Assembly: GCF_002150765.1 (NCBI RefSeq)
Contig: NZ_MUYM01000042.1
Location: 2,047 to 53,790 of the forward strand
Source of the DNA: Lentzea kentuckyensis
Lineage (GTDB): Bacteria; Actinomycetota; Actinomycetes; Mycobacteriales; Pseudonocardiaceae
Length of the DNA: 51,744 bases
Reading direction: 5' to 3'
Below are positions 32,799 to 41,403 of the stretch, one piece after another. Within the stretch, counting starts at the first letter, position 1. The number at the start of each line of letters is the position of its first letter. The notes under the pieces are model-generated. The model was not told where the DNA came from, ran no database searches, and saw nothing but the letters and a program-made list of their open reading frames with translations. The position numbers and the translations under genes were made by a program.

Positions 32799-33751
32799 CG
32801 CACGGCCCTCCTGGTGAGAAGGAAGTTGAGCCCCGCGACCGCGATCACGATCAGGAACAGCGTCCACGCGATCGCGGACGCGTAGCCGAGGTCCAGTTGC
32901 TGGAACCCGGACTGGTACAGATAGAGCACGACCGTCTGGTACTGGTGCTCCGCACCGCCACCGCTACCACCGGCCGGGTCGTACAGCTTCGGTTCGGTGA
33001 AGATCTGCAGTCCGCCGATCGTCGACGTGACGATCACGAAGATCAGCGTGGGCTTCAGCATCGGCAACGTGATGCTGAAGAACCTGCGCAACGGACCGGC
33101 GCCGTCGACCGTGGCCGCCTCGTGCACCTCGCGCGGGATCGCCAGCATCGCGGCCAGCACGATCAACGCGTTGTAGCCCGTCCACCGCCAGTTGACCATC
33201 GACGCGATCGCGACGTGGCTGCCGAACGTGTTGGCCTGCCAGTCGATCGGCGGGATGCCCACGGCCGACAGGAAGCCGTTGACCAGGCCGTACTGCGGTC
33301 CGAACAGGTTGCCGAAGATGATCGCCAACGCGACCAGCGACGCGACGTAGGGCAGCAGCACGCCCATCCGCCACGTCGTCCGCGCACGGAGGTTCGCGCT
33401 CAGCAACGCGGCGAGCACGACCGCGACGATCACCTGCGGCACGCTCGACAGCAGGAAGATGCTGAAGGTGTTGAAGAGCGCGTTCCAGAACTGGCCGTCG
33501 CTGAACAACGTCGTGTAGTTCTCGAGCCCGACGAACGGCGTCTCGTCAGCGCCGAGCTCCCAGTCGAACAGCGACACGTAAGCCGTGTAGAGCAACGGGA
33601 AGAGTCCGATCGCGCCGAACAACACGAAGAACGGCGCGACGAACAGGTACGGCGAGAACTTGGCGTCCAAAGCGGACAGACGATGGCGCGGTGGCCGCGA
33701 GCGGGGCTCCTGCGCCCGCTCGCGGTCCACCTTGGTGAGCACGGCGGTCAC
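32795..33751 (-). CDS. cebF: ABC sugar permease CebF (MalF-type)
   Basis: 318 residues: basic cytoplasmic N-terminus (~1-30), then six helices with the EAA loop REVHEAATVDGAGPLRRFFS. The insertion EPKLYDPAGGSGGGAEHQYQ between the last helices is typical of CebF-like permeases. GTG 33751 overlaps the cebE stop (GTGA), indicating translational coupling. Confidence 0.9.
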   Translation of the reverse strand: MTAVLTKVDRERAQEPRSRPPRHRLSALDAKFSPYLFVAPFFVLFGAIGLFPLLYTAYVSLFDWELGADETPFVGLENYTTLFSDGQFWNALFNTFSIFLLSSVPQVIVAVVLAALLSANLRARTTWRMGVLLPYVASLVALAIIFGNLFGPQYGLVNGFLSAVGIPPIDWQANTFGSHVAIASMVNWRWTGYNALIVLAAMLAIPREVHEAATVDGAGPLRRFFSITLPMLKPTLIFVIVTSTIGGLQIFTEPKLYDPAGGSGGGAEHQYQTVVLYLYQSGFQQLDLGYASAIAWTLFLIVIAVAGLNFLLTRRAVR

Positions 33752-35013
33752 TTAGCGACCTTCTGGGCCTCCGCGACCGCGGTCTTCCAACCTTCCTCAG
33801 CGCTCTTGCCACCCTCGACCGACTGCAGCGCCGGGCTGAACACGTTGTCCTGGATCTGGCCGTCGGTCGGACCCTTGTACTGGGCCGCCGTGACCTTCTG
33901 CGCCTGCGCGGCGAAGAGCGCGCCCGCCTTGATGTCACCGAAGTAGGCGTTGGTCTTCTCCAGCAGCGCGGGGGACTTCAGCGCCTCGACCTGGCTCGGG
34001 AACGTGCCCTTGGCCTGGAACGCCTTGACCTGCTGGTCGGGCGCGGTCAGCCAGGCGGCGAGCTCGGCGGCCTTCTTCGCGTTCTTGCCCTGCTTCGGCA
34101 CGGTCAGGTACGAACCGCCCCAGTTGCCGCCACCGTTCGGGAACGCCTCGGTGACCGCCCACTTGCCCTTGTTCTCCGGCCCGGCCTGACCCTCGACCAC
34201 GCCGAGCATCCACGACGGGCACGTCTTCGTGGCGAACGCGCCGGCCTTGAAGCCCGAGTTCCACTCGTTGCTCCACGCCACGAGCTTCGCGGACTGGCCC
34301 TTCGCGACCGCCTTCGTCACGGTGTCCCAGTCGGCCTTGATCGCGGGGTTGGTGTCGACGACGAGCTTGTCGGACTTGTCGAAGTAGCCGACCTCGTGCT
34401 GGTTGTGCATCGCGTTGAAGACCTGTGCGGCGCTGTCGAACCACGCGACCCCGCCGGACTTCGCGATGAACTGGTCACCGGCGGCGAAGTAGCTGTCCCA
34501 GGACGCGAAGAGCGACTTCACGGCCTCGGGGTCCGACGGAAGGCCCGCCTTCTCGAAGAGGTCCTTGCGGTAGCACATGGCCAGCGGGCCGATGTCGGTG
34601 CCGTAGCCGATCAGCTTGCCGTCCTTGGTGGTGACCGCGTCGGTCTTCCACTTCAGCCAGCGGTTGTCCTCGATCTTCGGCCCGATCTCCTTGAGATCGT
34701 TGAACTGCCCGGACTTCGCCATCACCTGGGCGAGGAAGCCCTCCTCGACCGCCTCGATGTCGGCGAGCCCGGAGCCGGCGCCCAGCTTGGTGAACAGGTT
34801 CTGGTGGTGCGGTGCGCCCTGTCCGGTCTTGCGCTGAGTGATCTTGACGTCCGGATGCGCCGCTTCGTACTCCTTGAACAGGTCCTCGTAGCCGAACTCG
34901 TTGAAGGTTGCGATGGTCAGCTCGGTCTTGCCGCCCTCGGTCGCCCCACCGGACGAACAAGCTGTTGCGGCGGTTAAAAGCAGGAGCACGCTGACCCAAC
35001 TGCGGTGTCGCAC
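33748..35013 (-). CDS. cebE: Cellobiose/cello-oligosaccharide-binding lipoprotein CebE
   Basis: 421 residues. A signal peptide with lipobox-like TAATAC precedes an SBP family 1 fold (TELTIATFNEFGYEDLFKEY; IGYGTDIGPLAMCYRKDLFE; WAVTEAFPNGGGNWGGSYL). It captures sugar outside the membrane and delivers it to CebFG. The start is GTG 35013, with GAGGGAG seven bases upstream; the upstream in-frame extension has no hydrophobic signal. Transcription comes from the TTGACA promoter at 35073-35101, flanked by CebR-type boxes. The substrate is assigned by operon content and operator type. Confidence 0.88.
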   Translation of the reverse strand: MRHRSWVSVLLLLTAATACSSGGATEGGKTELTIATFNEFGYEDLFKEYEAAHPDVKITQRKTGQGAPHHQNLFTKLGAGSGLADIEAVEEGFLAQVMAKSGQFNDLKEIGPKIEDNRWLKWKTDAVTTKDGKLIGYGTDIGPLAMCYRKDLFEKAGLPSDPEAVKSLFASWDSYFAAGDQFIAKSGGVAWFDSAAQVFNAMHNQHEVGYFDKSDKLVVDTNPAIKADWDTVTKAVAKGQSAKLVAWSNEWNSGFKAGAFATKTCPSWMLGVVEGQAGPENKGKWAVTEAFPNGGGNWGGSYLTVPKQGKNAKKAAELAAWLTAPDQQVKAFQAKGTFPSQVEALKSPALLEKTNAYFGDIKAGALFAAQAQKVTAAQYKGPTDGQIQDNVFSPALQSVEGGKSAEEGWKTAVAEAQKVAK

Positions 35014-35042
35014 GGGAGAACTCCCTCGGTCTCTGCGGCGGT

Positions 35043-35062
35043 TTCTGGGAGCGCTCCCAGAA
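35043..35062. promoter_or_regulatory. CebR-type operator box 1 (perfect palindrome)
   Basis: TTCTGGGAGCGCTCCCAGAA is a perfect 20-bp palindrome whose core TGGGAGCGCTCCCA matches the Streptomyces CebR box. It lies just downstream of the predicted cebE transcription start (~35066), where a bound repressor would block elongation. Confidence 0.88.
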
Positions 35063-35072
35063 GTTTTCGAGA

Positions 35073-35101
35073 GTGTTAACCGCACGACATGGGGCTGTCA
35101 A
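35073..35101 (-). promoter_or_regulatory. cebE promoter (TTGACA-N17-TAACAC)
   Basis: On the minus strand TTGACA (35101-35096) and TAACAC (35078-35073) are separated by 17 bp, a good housekeeping sigma-factor promoter. It is sandwiched between two CebR-type boxes, so the operon should be silent without a cello-oligosaccharide inducer. Confidence 0.72.
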
Positions 35102-35120
35102 TGGGTTCAGTACCTGGATT

Positions 35121-35136
35121 CTGGGAACGCTCCCAG
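35121..35136. promoter_or_regulatory. CebR-type operator box 2 (one mismatch)
   Basis: CTGGGAACGCTCCCAG differs from a perfect palindrome at one position and lies upstream of the -35 element, 76 bp centre to centre from box 1. The pair could allow looping across the promoter. Confidence 0.8.
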
Positions 35137-35184
35137 TTTGTTACGCAAGGGGGTGACGCGGCCTAAGAGAGTCGAGCAGGTGTC

Positions 35185-36234
35185 CTAAGCGCTTGTGCGC
35201 TTGATGAGCGAAGTGGGCAGCAGCAACGACGGGGGCAGTCCCGCCTCGCCGGCCAGCTCCGCCAGCAGTCGCCACGTCATGGTGCGGCCCAGCTCCTCGA
35301 CGTCCTGGCGGATCGTCGTCAGCGGCGGCGTCGCGGTCGTCGCGAACACCGAGTCGTCGAACCCGATCACCGCGACGTCCTCCGGCACGCGCTTGCCCTG
35401 CGCGTGCAGCACCTGCAGGGCGCCGAGCGCCATGATGTCCGCCGCGACGAACACCGCGTCGAGATCGGGAGACTTCTGCAGCAGCCGCTCCATGGCCCGC
35501 GCGCCGCCCTCCGGCGTGAAGTCGCCGTGCGTCACGAGGTCGGAGGCGAGCCTGGCCTCGGTCAGACCGCGTTTGAAGCCGCTGAGCCGGTCCGCGCCGA
35601 CGGCCATGTCCTTCGGGCCCGCGACGGTGCCGATCCGCTTGCGACCCAGCGAGACCAGGTGCCGGGTGGCTTCCAGGGCGCCGGTGAAGTTGTCCGAGTC
35701 CACGAACGGCACGGAGGTGGTCCCGAGCGGCCGTCCGCCGGACACCACCGGCAGGCCGAGCTCGGCCAGCATCGGCACCAGCGGGTCGTCACCGTGCAGG
35801 CTCACCAGCAGCGCGCCGTCGACGTGTCCGCTGCTCAGGTACGTGACCAGGTCGCTGGTGTCCGACGGCTGGCTCATCATCAGCAACAGCTGCATGTGCC
35901 GCCCGGCGAGCTCGGCGTGGATCCCGCGCAGCACGCCCGCGAAGAACGGGTCGGACAGCACTCGGCCGGTCGGCTCCGAGACCACCAGGGCGATCGCGTT
36001 CGCCCGATTGCCGGCCAGCGCTCGCGCGGCCTGGTTGGGTGCGTATCCCAGCTCGGCGATCGCGGCGTGCACGGCCTCGCGGGCCTTCGCGCTGACGTAC
36101 TGCTCGTCGTTGATCACGCGCGAAACGGTCGACTTGGATACCCCTGCGACGCGCGCGACCTCTTCGATCCGCGGCCCTGGGCGCCGTTTCGCCGTCTCGG
36201 TCATGACGGTCATCGTAGGGCTTTGGTTGAACAT
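35185..36234 (-). CDS. cebR: LacI-family repressor CebR
   Basis: 349 residues. HTH near residues 19-39 (RIEEVARVAGVSKSTVSRVI) and hinge helix NQAARALAG, then a sugar-sensing domain (ALVVSEPTGRVLSDPFFAGV; VDGALLVSLHG; EDVAVIGFDDS). The location directly upstream of cebE and the CebR-type boxes support the name. The start is ATG 36234 with GAGG four bases upstream; ATG 36213 and ATG 36204 are plausible shorter starts. It belongs to the same subfamily as the operon-terminal copy at 29651-30628. Confidence 0.88.
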   Translation of the reverse strand: MFNQSPTMTVMTETAKRRPGPRIEEVARVAGVSKSTVSRVINDEQYVSAKAREAVHAAIAELGYAPNQAARALAGNRANAIALVVSEPTGRVLSDPFFAGVLRGIHAELAGRHMQLLLMMSQPSDTSDLVTYLSSGHVDGALLVSLHGDDPLVPMLAELGLPVVSGGRPLGTTSVPFVDSDNFTGALEATRHLVSLGRKRIGTVAGPKDMAVGADRLSGFKRGLTEARLASDLVTHGDFTPEGGARAMERLLQKSPDLDAVFVAADIMALGALQVLHAQGKRVPEDVAVIGFDDSVFATTATPPLTTIRQDVEELGRTMTWRLLAELAGEAGLPPSLLLPTSLIKRTSA

Positions 36235-36544
36235 CGGACCTCAGTCGAGTTCAGTCACCCCGCGTGTCGTCGCCCACCGAAGGGGTGAAGGAGGTCTTGA
36301 TCAGGTCTTTCCGCAGCCCGAGGAAGGAGTTTCGCGTTCTGGTGACGGCGGCGGTGAGGTCCGATGTTTCTAGGTGGCTTGACCTGCCCAGCTCGGCCGC
36401 GGCCTGATCGTCCACACCGGCCACCAGCTTCTGTCCATCCCGGAGATCCCCCTTCGCAGCGGCGTGAGGAGAGTTTCGAAGATCGTCCGCACAAATTCCG
36501 CACAGCCACCCGGAGTTCTGGCACCATGCCCCCGAGGAGGGTGA
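36235..36544. other. Intergenic region between cebR and the SARP gene
   Basis: 310 bp. A minus-strand frame (36251 upward) encodes a protein-like stretch (ETSDLTAAVTRTRNSFLGL) but has no convincing start with a ribosome-binding site; a GTG near 36421 would give ~57 residues. It may be a small unrecognised gene or a remnant. GAGGAGG before GTG 36545 serves the SARP gene. No clear promoter, tRNA or repeat was seen. Confidence 0.4.
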
Positions 36545-39262
36545 GTGCGGTATCGGCTTCTTGGGCCGCTGCAGATCTGGCGTGGGGGCGTTGAACTGCG
36601 GCTGGGTGGGCCCCGGCAACGTGCGTTGCTGGCAGCGTTGGCCTTGCACGCCAACGAGACGGTCAGTTTTGAACACTTGAGTGAAGCGGTGTGGGAATCT
36701 CCACCCGCGGCACCGGAATCGAACATTCGGACGTACGTCGCGGCGTTGCGCAAGCTCGTGCTGGACGACCTCGTGACCATGCCTGGCGGCTACCGGTTGA
36801 AGGTGCCCGGCGACGAGGTCGACGTCACCGTCTTCCAACAGCTGTGCGCGGCCGGTGACGAGGCGTTGAAACAGGGCGATCACCGTGCCGCGGCGGGAAA
36901 GTACGAAGAGGCGCTGGCGTTGTGGCGGGGCCCGGCGCTGGACGGGCTCGCGATCGGGCCACGGCTGGAAGCCGAGCTGACGCTGTTGCAGGAACGCAGG
37001 CTCACCGTCGCGGAGCAGCACGCCAGGCTCGCGATCGAGCTGGGGCAGGGCGAGCGGCTGATCGGCGAGCTGCGCCGGCTGACCAAGCAGTTCCCGCTCA
37101 GGGAACAGCTGTGGCTGCAGCTCATGCACGCGCTGCACCGGGCGAACCGGTCCGCCGAGGCGTTGCAGGCGTTCGAGGACGTGCGGGTGCTGCTGGCCGA
37201 GGAACTGGGCACCGATCCGGGCTCCGAACTGCGGGAGCTGCACGCCCGGCTGCTGCGGGGCGACGAACCCCGGCCCGCCCTGAACACGCTGCCGCGCGAC
37301 GTCGCGGACTTCACCGGCCGCGAGGCCGAGATGGAACGGCTGACCAGGGCCGTCACCGGACGGTCGGCGGTGGTGATCTCCGCGATCGACGGCATGCCGG
37401 GCGTCGGCAAGACGACGCTGGCCGTGCACTTGGCGCACCGGCTGGAGTATCCGGACGGTCAGCTGTTCATCGACCTGCACGCACACACGGCCGGACGTGC
37501 GCCCGTCGAACCAACGGACGCGCTGGACGTGCTGCTGCGCGCGCTCGGCCTCGACGAGATCCCGGTCAGCCAGGACGAACGGGCGGCGGTGTGGCGGGCG
37601 GAGCTGTCCCGGCGGCGGCTGCTGGTCGTGCTGGACAACGCGGCGAGCGCGGACCAGGTGCGGCCGTTGCTGCCGGGTGTGCCGGGATCGCTGGTGCTGG
37701 TCACGTCACGGGCGCGGCTGGTCGAGCTGGAGGGCACGTCGACGCTCACGCTGGACGTGCTGTCCGAGGCGGAGGCGCTGCAGTTGTTCGCCACGATCGT
37801 CGGTGACGAACGCGGCGCCGACGAGGCGGCCCGCGAGGTCGTCGAACTGTGCGGCCGGCTGCCGTTGGCCGTGCGCCTGGCCGCCGGCCGGTTGCGCAGC
37901 CGGCCGACCTGGACGACCGCCCATCTCGCGACGCGGTTGCGCGAGGGACGATTATCCGAACTGGACGCTGTCTTCGCGTTGTCGTTCGGCCAGCTCCCGG
38001 CCGGGCACCAGCGGCTGTTCGGGCTGCTGGGCCTGCACCACGGCACGGACTTCGACGTCGACCAGGCCGCGGCGCTGGGCGATCTCGACCCGCTGGAGTG
38101 CGACGGGATGCTCGAAGACCTCGTCGACGTGCACCTGCTAGAGGCGGCCACGCTCGGCCGGTACCGGATGCACGACCTGCTGCGGCAGTACGCGCAGTCC
38201 CAGGTGGAGTCGTCGCGCGAGCCGCTGACCCGGCTGCTCGACCACTTTCTGGACACCACGAACCAGGCGATGCGGCTGATGTCGCCCGCGGCCCGCAAAT
38301 ACGAGGTCGACATCACCTACCGGCCGGCGTCGCGGCTCGTGCTGCGCGACTACGACCACGCCGTGGAGTGGATGGAGACCGAACGGCAGACGCTCGTCGC
38401 CGCCGCCGCGCTGTCACTCGACGGTGACTGGCGCACACACACGTGGCAACTCGCGCGCGCGATGACGTACTTCTGCATGGTGCGCGGGCACACGCGTGAC
38501 TGGGCCACGATCAACGAACTGGCGCTGGAAGCGGCGAAGGACGATCCGGCCGCGTTCGCGATCACGACGAAGAACTACGCGATGGTGTTCTGGCAGACCG
38601 GCCGGTATCAGGACGCGATCTACTACAACGAGCGTGCGATCGAGATGCTCCGCGAGCAGGGCGACCTGCAGGGCGTGGCGGGCACGCTGAACAACCTGTC
38701 GCTGGTCTACCGGACCCTCGAACGTCACGCCGAGGCCGCTGAGCTGCTCGAACAGGCCATCACGGTGGCCCGTCAGCTCGGCGACCGGCACCTCGAGTCG
38801 CAGGCGATGAGCAACGTCAGCAACATCTACAGCGCACTCGGCCGCTACGACGAGGCGCTGGAGGCGTGCACGTCGGCGCTGACCCTGATGCGCGAGATGG
38901 GCAGCCGTCGCGACGAGGCGGACACCCAGAGCGCGCTGGGCATGATCCTGCACGCCATGGGCAGGCATGACGAGGCACTCGACGCGTTGACCTCGGCGCT
39001 GGCGGCCGTGCGCGCGATCGGCGACGTCACCACCGAAACCGTCGTGCTGAACTACCTGGGCGACGTGCTCACCGCGGCCGGGCGTCCCGCTGAAGCCGAG
39101 GCGCTGTTGCGTGAGGCGTTGGACCTCGCGGAACGGATCGACGACAAGCGTGAGGCCGCGAACGCGCACAAACACCTCGCCAAGGTGGTCACGGATCGTG
39201 TGGAGGCAGCGCGGCACGCGCGGGAGGCAGAGGAGAGGTTCGCGGCGCTAGGCACCGAGTGA
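36545..39262 (+). CDS. SARP-type regulator: BTAD-NB-ARC-TPR (AfsR-like)
   Basis: 905 residues. An OmpR-like winged helix (~1-90, MRYRLLGPLQIWRGGVELRL; SNIRTYVAALRKLVL) and bacterial transcriptional activator domain (~95-240) form the SARP unit. An NB-ARC ATPase follows (P-loop GMPGVGKTT at 283-291, Walker B LLVVLDNA near 355, GLPL-like GRLPLAVRL). TPR repeats occupy ~620-890 (YNERAIEML; AAELLEQAITVARQLGDR; LEACTSALTLMREMG). AfsR-like proteins activate secondary-metabolism or stress genes after ATP-driven switching. GTG 36545 has GAGGAGG upstream. No biosynthetic cluster is adjacent, so the target is unknown. The 3' end overlaps the convergent hypothetical gene by 15 bp. Confidence 0.9.
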   Translation: MRYRLLGPLQIWRGGVELRLGGPRQRALLAALALHANETVSFEHLSEAVWESPPAAPESNIRTYVAALRKLVLDDLVTMPGGYRLKVPGDEVDVTVFQQLCAAGDEALKQGDHRAAAGKYEEALALWRGPALDGLAIGPRLEAELTLLQERRLTVAEQHARLAIELGQGERLIGELRRLTKQFPLREQLWLQLMHALHRANRSAEALQAFEDVRVLLAEELGTDPGSELRELHARLLRGDEPRPALNTLPRDVADFTGREAEMERLTRAVTGRSAVVISAIDGMPGVGKTTLAVHLAHRLEYPDGQLFIDLHAHTAGRAPVEPTDALDVLLRALGLDEIPVSQDERAAVWRAELSRRRLLVVLDNAASADQVRPLLPGVPGSLVLVTSRARLVELEGTSTLTLDVLSEAEALQLFATIVGDERGADEAAREVVELCGRLPLAVRLAAGRLRSRPTWTTAHLATRLREGRLSELDAVFALSFGQLPAGHQRLFGLLGLHHGTDFDVDQAAALGDLDPLECDGMLEDLVDVHLLEAATLGRYRMHDLLRQYAQSQVESSREPLTRLLDHFLDTTNQAMRLMSPAARKYEVDITYRPASRLVLRDYDHAVEWMETERQTLVAAAALSLDGDWRTHTWQLARAMTYFCMVRGHTRDWATINELALEAAKDDPAAFAITTKNYAMVFWQTGRYQDAIYYNERAIEMLREQGDLQGVAGTLNNLSLVYRTLERHAEAAELLEQAITVARQLGDRHLESQAMSNVSNIYSALGRYDEALEACTSALTLMREMGSRRDEADTQSALGMILHAMGRHDEALDALTSALAAVRAIGDVTTETVVLNYLGDVLTAAGRPAEAEALLREALDLAERIDDKREAANAHKHLAKVVTDRVEAARHAREAEERFAALGTE

Positions 39263-39721
39263 CCGCGGTCCGGGCCGTCCCCCGGTGAGGACCGCACCGC
39301 GCGGCAGTCCGTCCCGCAGCAACGGCAACAGTTTGGGGTGCTTGCTCATCAGCACCGCTGCGGTGCCGTTGCGCTGCTGGATCCGGCGGCAGAAATGCGG
39401 TGACAGCGGCACTCCCAGGTAGCTCTCGGCCCGCGGTCCGTACACGACGCTGTCGCCCTGCCCGCACCACGCGGCGGCGACCGCGGTGCCGTTCGCCCAG
39501 ATGTATCCCTCGACGTACACCCCGCCACGGTGACGTGCGGCTTCGCTGAACGCGTCGCTGAACGTCACCTGCGGCTGGAGGCGGGTCTCGGCGCCGGCGG
39601 TCCACCACCGGCCGGCGTCGAGGACCAGCCCCTCGACGCTCGCGTGCGCCCACTGCGAGTCGTCGACGAGCGTGCGGAACGGCGCCTCCAGCTCGGTGAG
39701 CGCCGCCGTGAGCTCTTCCAC
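39248..39721 (-). CDS. Hypothetical protein, 157 aa
   Basis: A soluble 157-residue protein with no recognised family. It has an acidic helical N-terminus (EELTAALTELEAPFRTLVDD), a Trp-rich middle (GRWWTAGAETRLQPQVTF; GYIWANGTAVAAAWCGQGD) and a basic C-terminal part ending GRPGPRSLGA. The start is GTG 39721, the only one in frame after the sigma-factor stop, without a clear ribosome-binding site. It lies 50 bp downstream of the sigma/anti-sigma gene on the same strand and may be co-transcribed. Confidence 0.55.
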   Translation of the reverse strand: MEELTAALTELEAPFRTLVDDSQWAHASVEGLVLDAGRWWTAGAETRLQPQVTFSDAFSEAARHRGGVYVEGYIWANGTAVAAAWCGQGDSVVYGPRAESYLGVPLSPHFCRRIQQRNGTAAVLMSKHPKLLPLLRDGLPRGAVLTGGRPGPRSLGA

Positions 39722-39771
39722 CGGCTCATGGTGCGTCGTCGCGCCGGTTTTCGCTGTCCGACCTGGAATAC

Positions 39772-41250
39772 CTACGAGATCGTGATCGCGATGCTCACCC
39801 GCAGCTGGCCCGCGACACCCGTGATGGCGCCGTCCCCTGCCTTCGGCCCGGCCTGCAGCCGCGCCCGGAAGGTGATCGTCTGGCCCGGCGCGAGCGTTTG
39901 CCCGCCCTCGCACGTGACGGTGTCCTTGCCCGCCGGGCAGCCGACGAACCCCGCGGAGGTCTTGCCGGGGCCGACCGTTTTGATCTTGTCGGGCATCGTC
40001 AGCGTCAACGTTGGCAGGGTCGTGGGGACCGAGCCGTTGTTGGTGATGGCGATGTTCAGCTCGTTGGGCGGGCCATCGGTCGTCATCGCGATCGCGGCGG
40101 GCGCCTCCGCGGCGAGACTGGGCGTCCCACCGGCCGCGGGGGCGAAGGACGTGCTCGTCGTCGGTCCCGTGGGCGTGACCACGTTCTCCTCGGTGGCCGG
40201 CGTGGCGGAACCGGCGGTGCTGCCCGGCACGACGATGGTGCCGGAGCTGGGGGTGGAGCCGGGCCGGCTCGTCTGCTGCACGGAACCGCTCGACGAGGTG
40301 ACCGGCGGGGCGGCCTGGGGCGTTGAGGAACTGTCCGTGCTGACCACGCCGGACGCGGCGACGACCACGACCGCCGCGGCTGAGGCGGCCACACCGAGCC
40401 AGGAGGTCGCGGTGAGGGACACGGCCGCGCCCTTGGTCGCGGCGGCGGCCAGGTAACCGGCGGTGCCCGTGCCGAGCACGATCGGCGCGATCATGCCGCG
40501 CAGCGCGCCGTTGACGTCGGACAGTTCGCTGGCGAGCTTGCGGCATTCGGCGCATTCGTCCATGTGCGCGTCGAGCTGGACGGCTTCGCGTCCCTTGAGT
40601 CCGCCACGCGTCCAGGCACCGAGTTTGGTGACGGTGGCGCGGCACTTCTCGGCCGGCTCCTGGTTGACGTGCGCCTGCAGGAACGCCTTGCGCAGTCCTT
40701 CGCGGGCGCGGAACGCCATCGCGGACACGCCGTTCGCGGTCAGTCCCAGCAGCGGCGCGATCTCGCCGGGCGACTGGCCCTCGATCGCGGTGTGCCACAA
40801 CACCGTCTGCCACCGTTCGGGCAGCGTGGCGAACGCCGTGGCGGCCATCGCCTGGTCGAGGTCCTCCACCGCCTTGTCGCGGAACGGCACGCTGGTCGCC
40901 CTGGTGGCACCGGGAACTTCCTCGATGTCCCCGGCCAGTTCGAGCCGCTTCTCCTTGCGCGTCCGGTCGTACGCCGCGTGCCGCACCGCCGTCAGCAGGT
41001 ACGGCCGGAACGCCGCTCCCGGCCCGCCACCGGACCGCAGCGCGGCGAGGACTTTGGCGAACGCGTCCGACACCAGGTCGTCGGCGTCCGCGGAGGACGT
41101 CGAGAGCTGCATCGCCAGGATGTTGGCTGATCGCACATGGCGTTCGTACAGCTGGCCGTAGGCCTCGACCTTGCCGTCACGCACGGCGTCGATCAGGTCG
41201 GCGTCCGACGGCACCCGACCACGCTGCCCGATCAAAGAATGCCGCCTCAC
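39772..41250 (-). CDS. ECF sigma factor fused to zinc-finger/membrane anti-sigma and extracytoplasmic domain
   Basis: 492 residues. Sigma region 2 is ~20-100 (DADDLVSDAFAKVLAAL; FRPYLLTAVRHAAYDRTRK) and region 4 ~135-195 (LPERWQTVLWHTAIEGQSPG; GLTANGVSAMAFRAREGL). An anti-sigma zinc-finger motif HxxxCxxC (His229, Cys233, Cys236), hydrophobic membrane stretches (~255-303), a Ser/Thr/Pro-rich linker and a beta-rich outer domain (~400-492: LNIAITNNGS; TFRARLQAGP) follow. Sigma and anti-sigma in one chain suggests membrane tethering with release by proteolysis or conformational change (inference). GTG 41250 follows GGGG; a GTG near 41214 would trim 12 residues. Confidence 0.85.
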   Translation of the reverse strand: MRRHSLIGQRGRVPSDADLIDAVRDGKVEAYGQLYERHVRSANILAMQLSTSSADADDLVSDAFAKVLAALRSGGGPGAAFRPYLLTAVRHAAYDRTRKEKRLELAGDIEEVPGATRATSVPFRDKAVEDLDQAMAATAFATLPERWQTVLWHTAIEGQSPGEIAPLLGLTANGVSAMAFRAREGLRKAFLQAHVNQEPAEKCRATVTKLGAWTRGGLKGREAVQLDAHMDECAECRKLASELSDVNGALRGMIAPIVLGTGTAGYLAAAATKGAAVSLTATSWLGVAASAAAVVVVAASGVVSTDSSSTPQAAPPVTSSSGSVQQTSRPGSTPSSGTIVVPGSTAGSATPATEENVVTPTGPTTSTSFAPAAGGTPSLAAEAPAAIAMTTDGPPNELNIAITNNGSVPTTLPTLTLTMPDKIKTVGPGKTSAGFVGCPAGKDTVTCEGGQTLAPGQTITFRARLQAGPKAGDGAITGVAGQLRVSIAITIS

Positions 41251-41403
41251 GTCAACCCCGGACTGATACGCGGACCCTATCGAGATGACTCAACGCGAAC
41301 AATCCACGCATACGAACTTGATGTAATAAAAGAGCTTTAGGACGGCCCTAAGTCTTGACCAACACAGGTCCGAAGGCCCTGGTGCGAACTTACGTTCCCG
41401 CTC

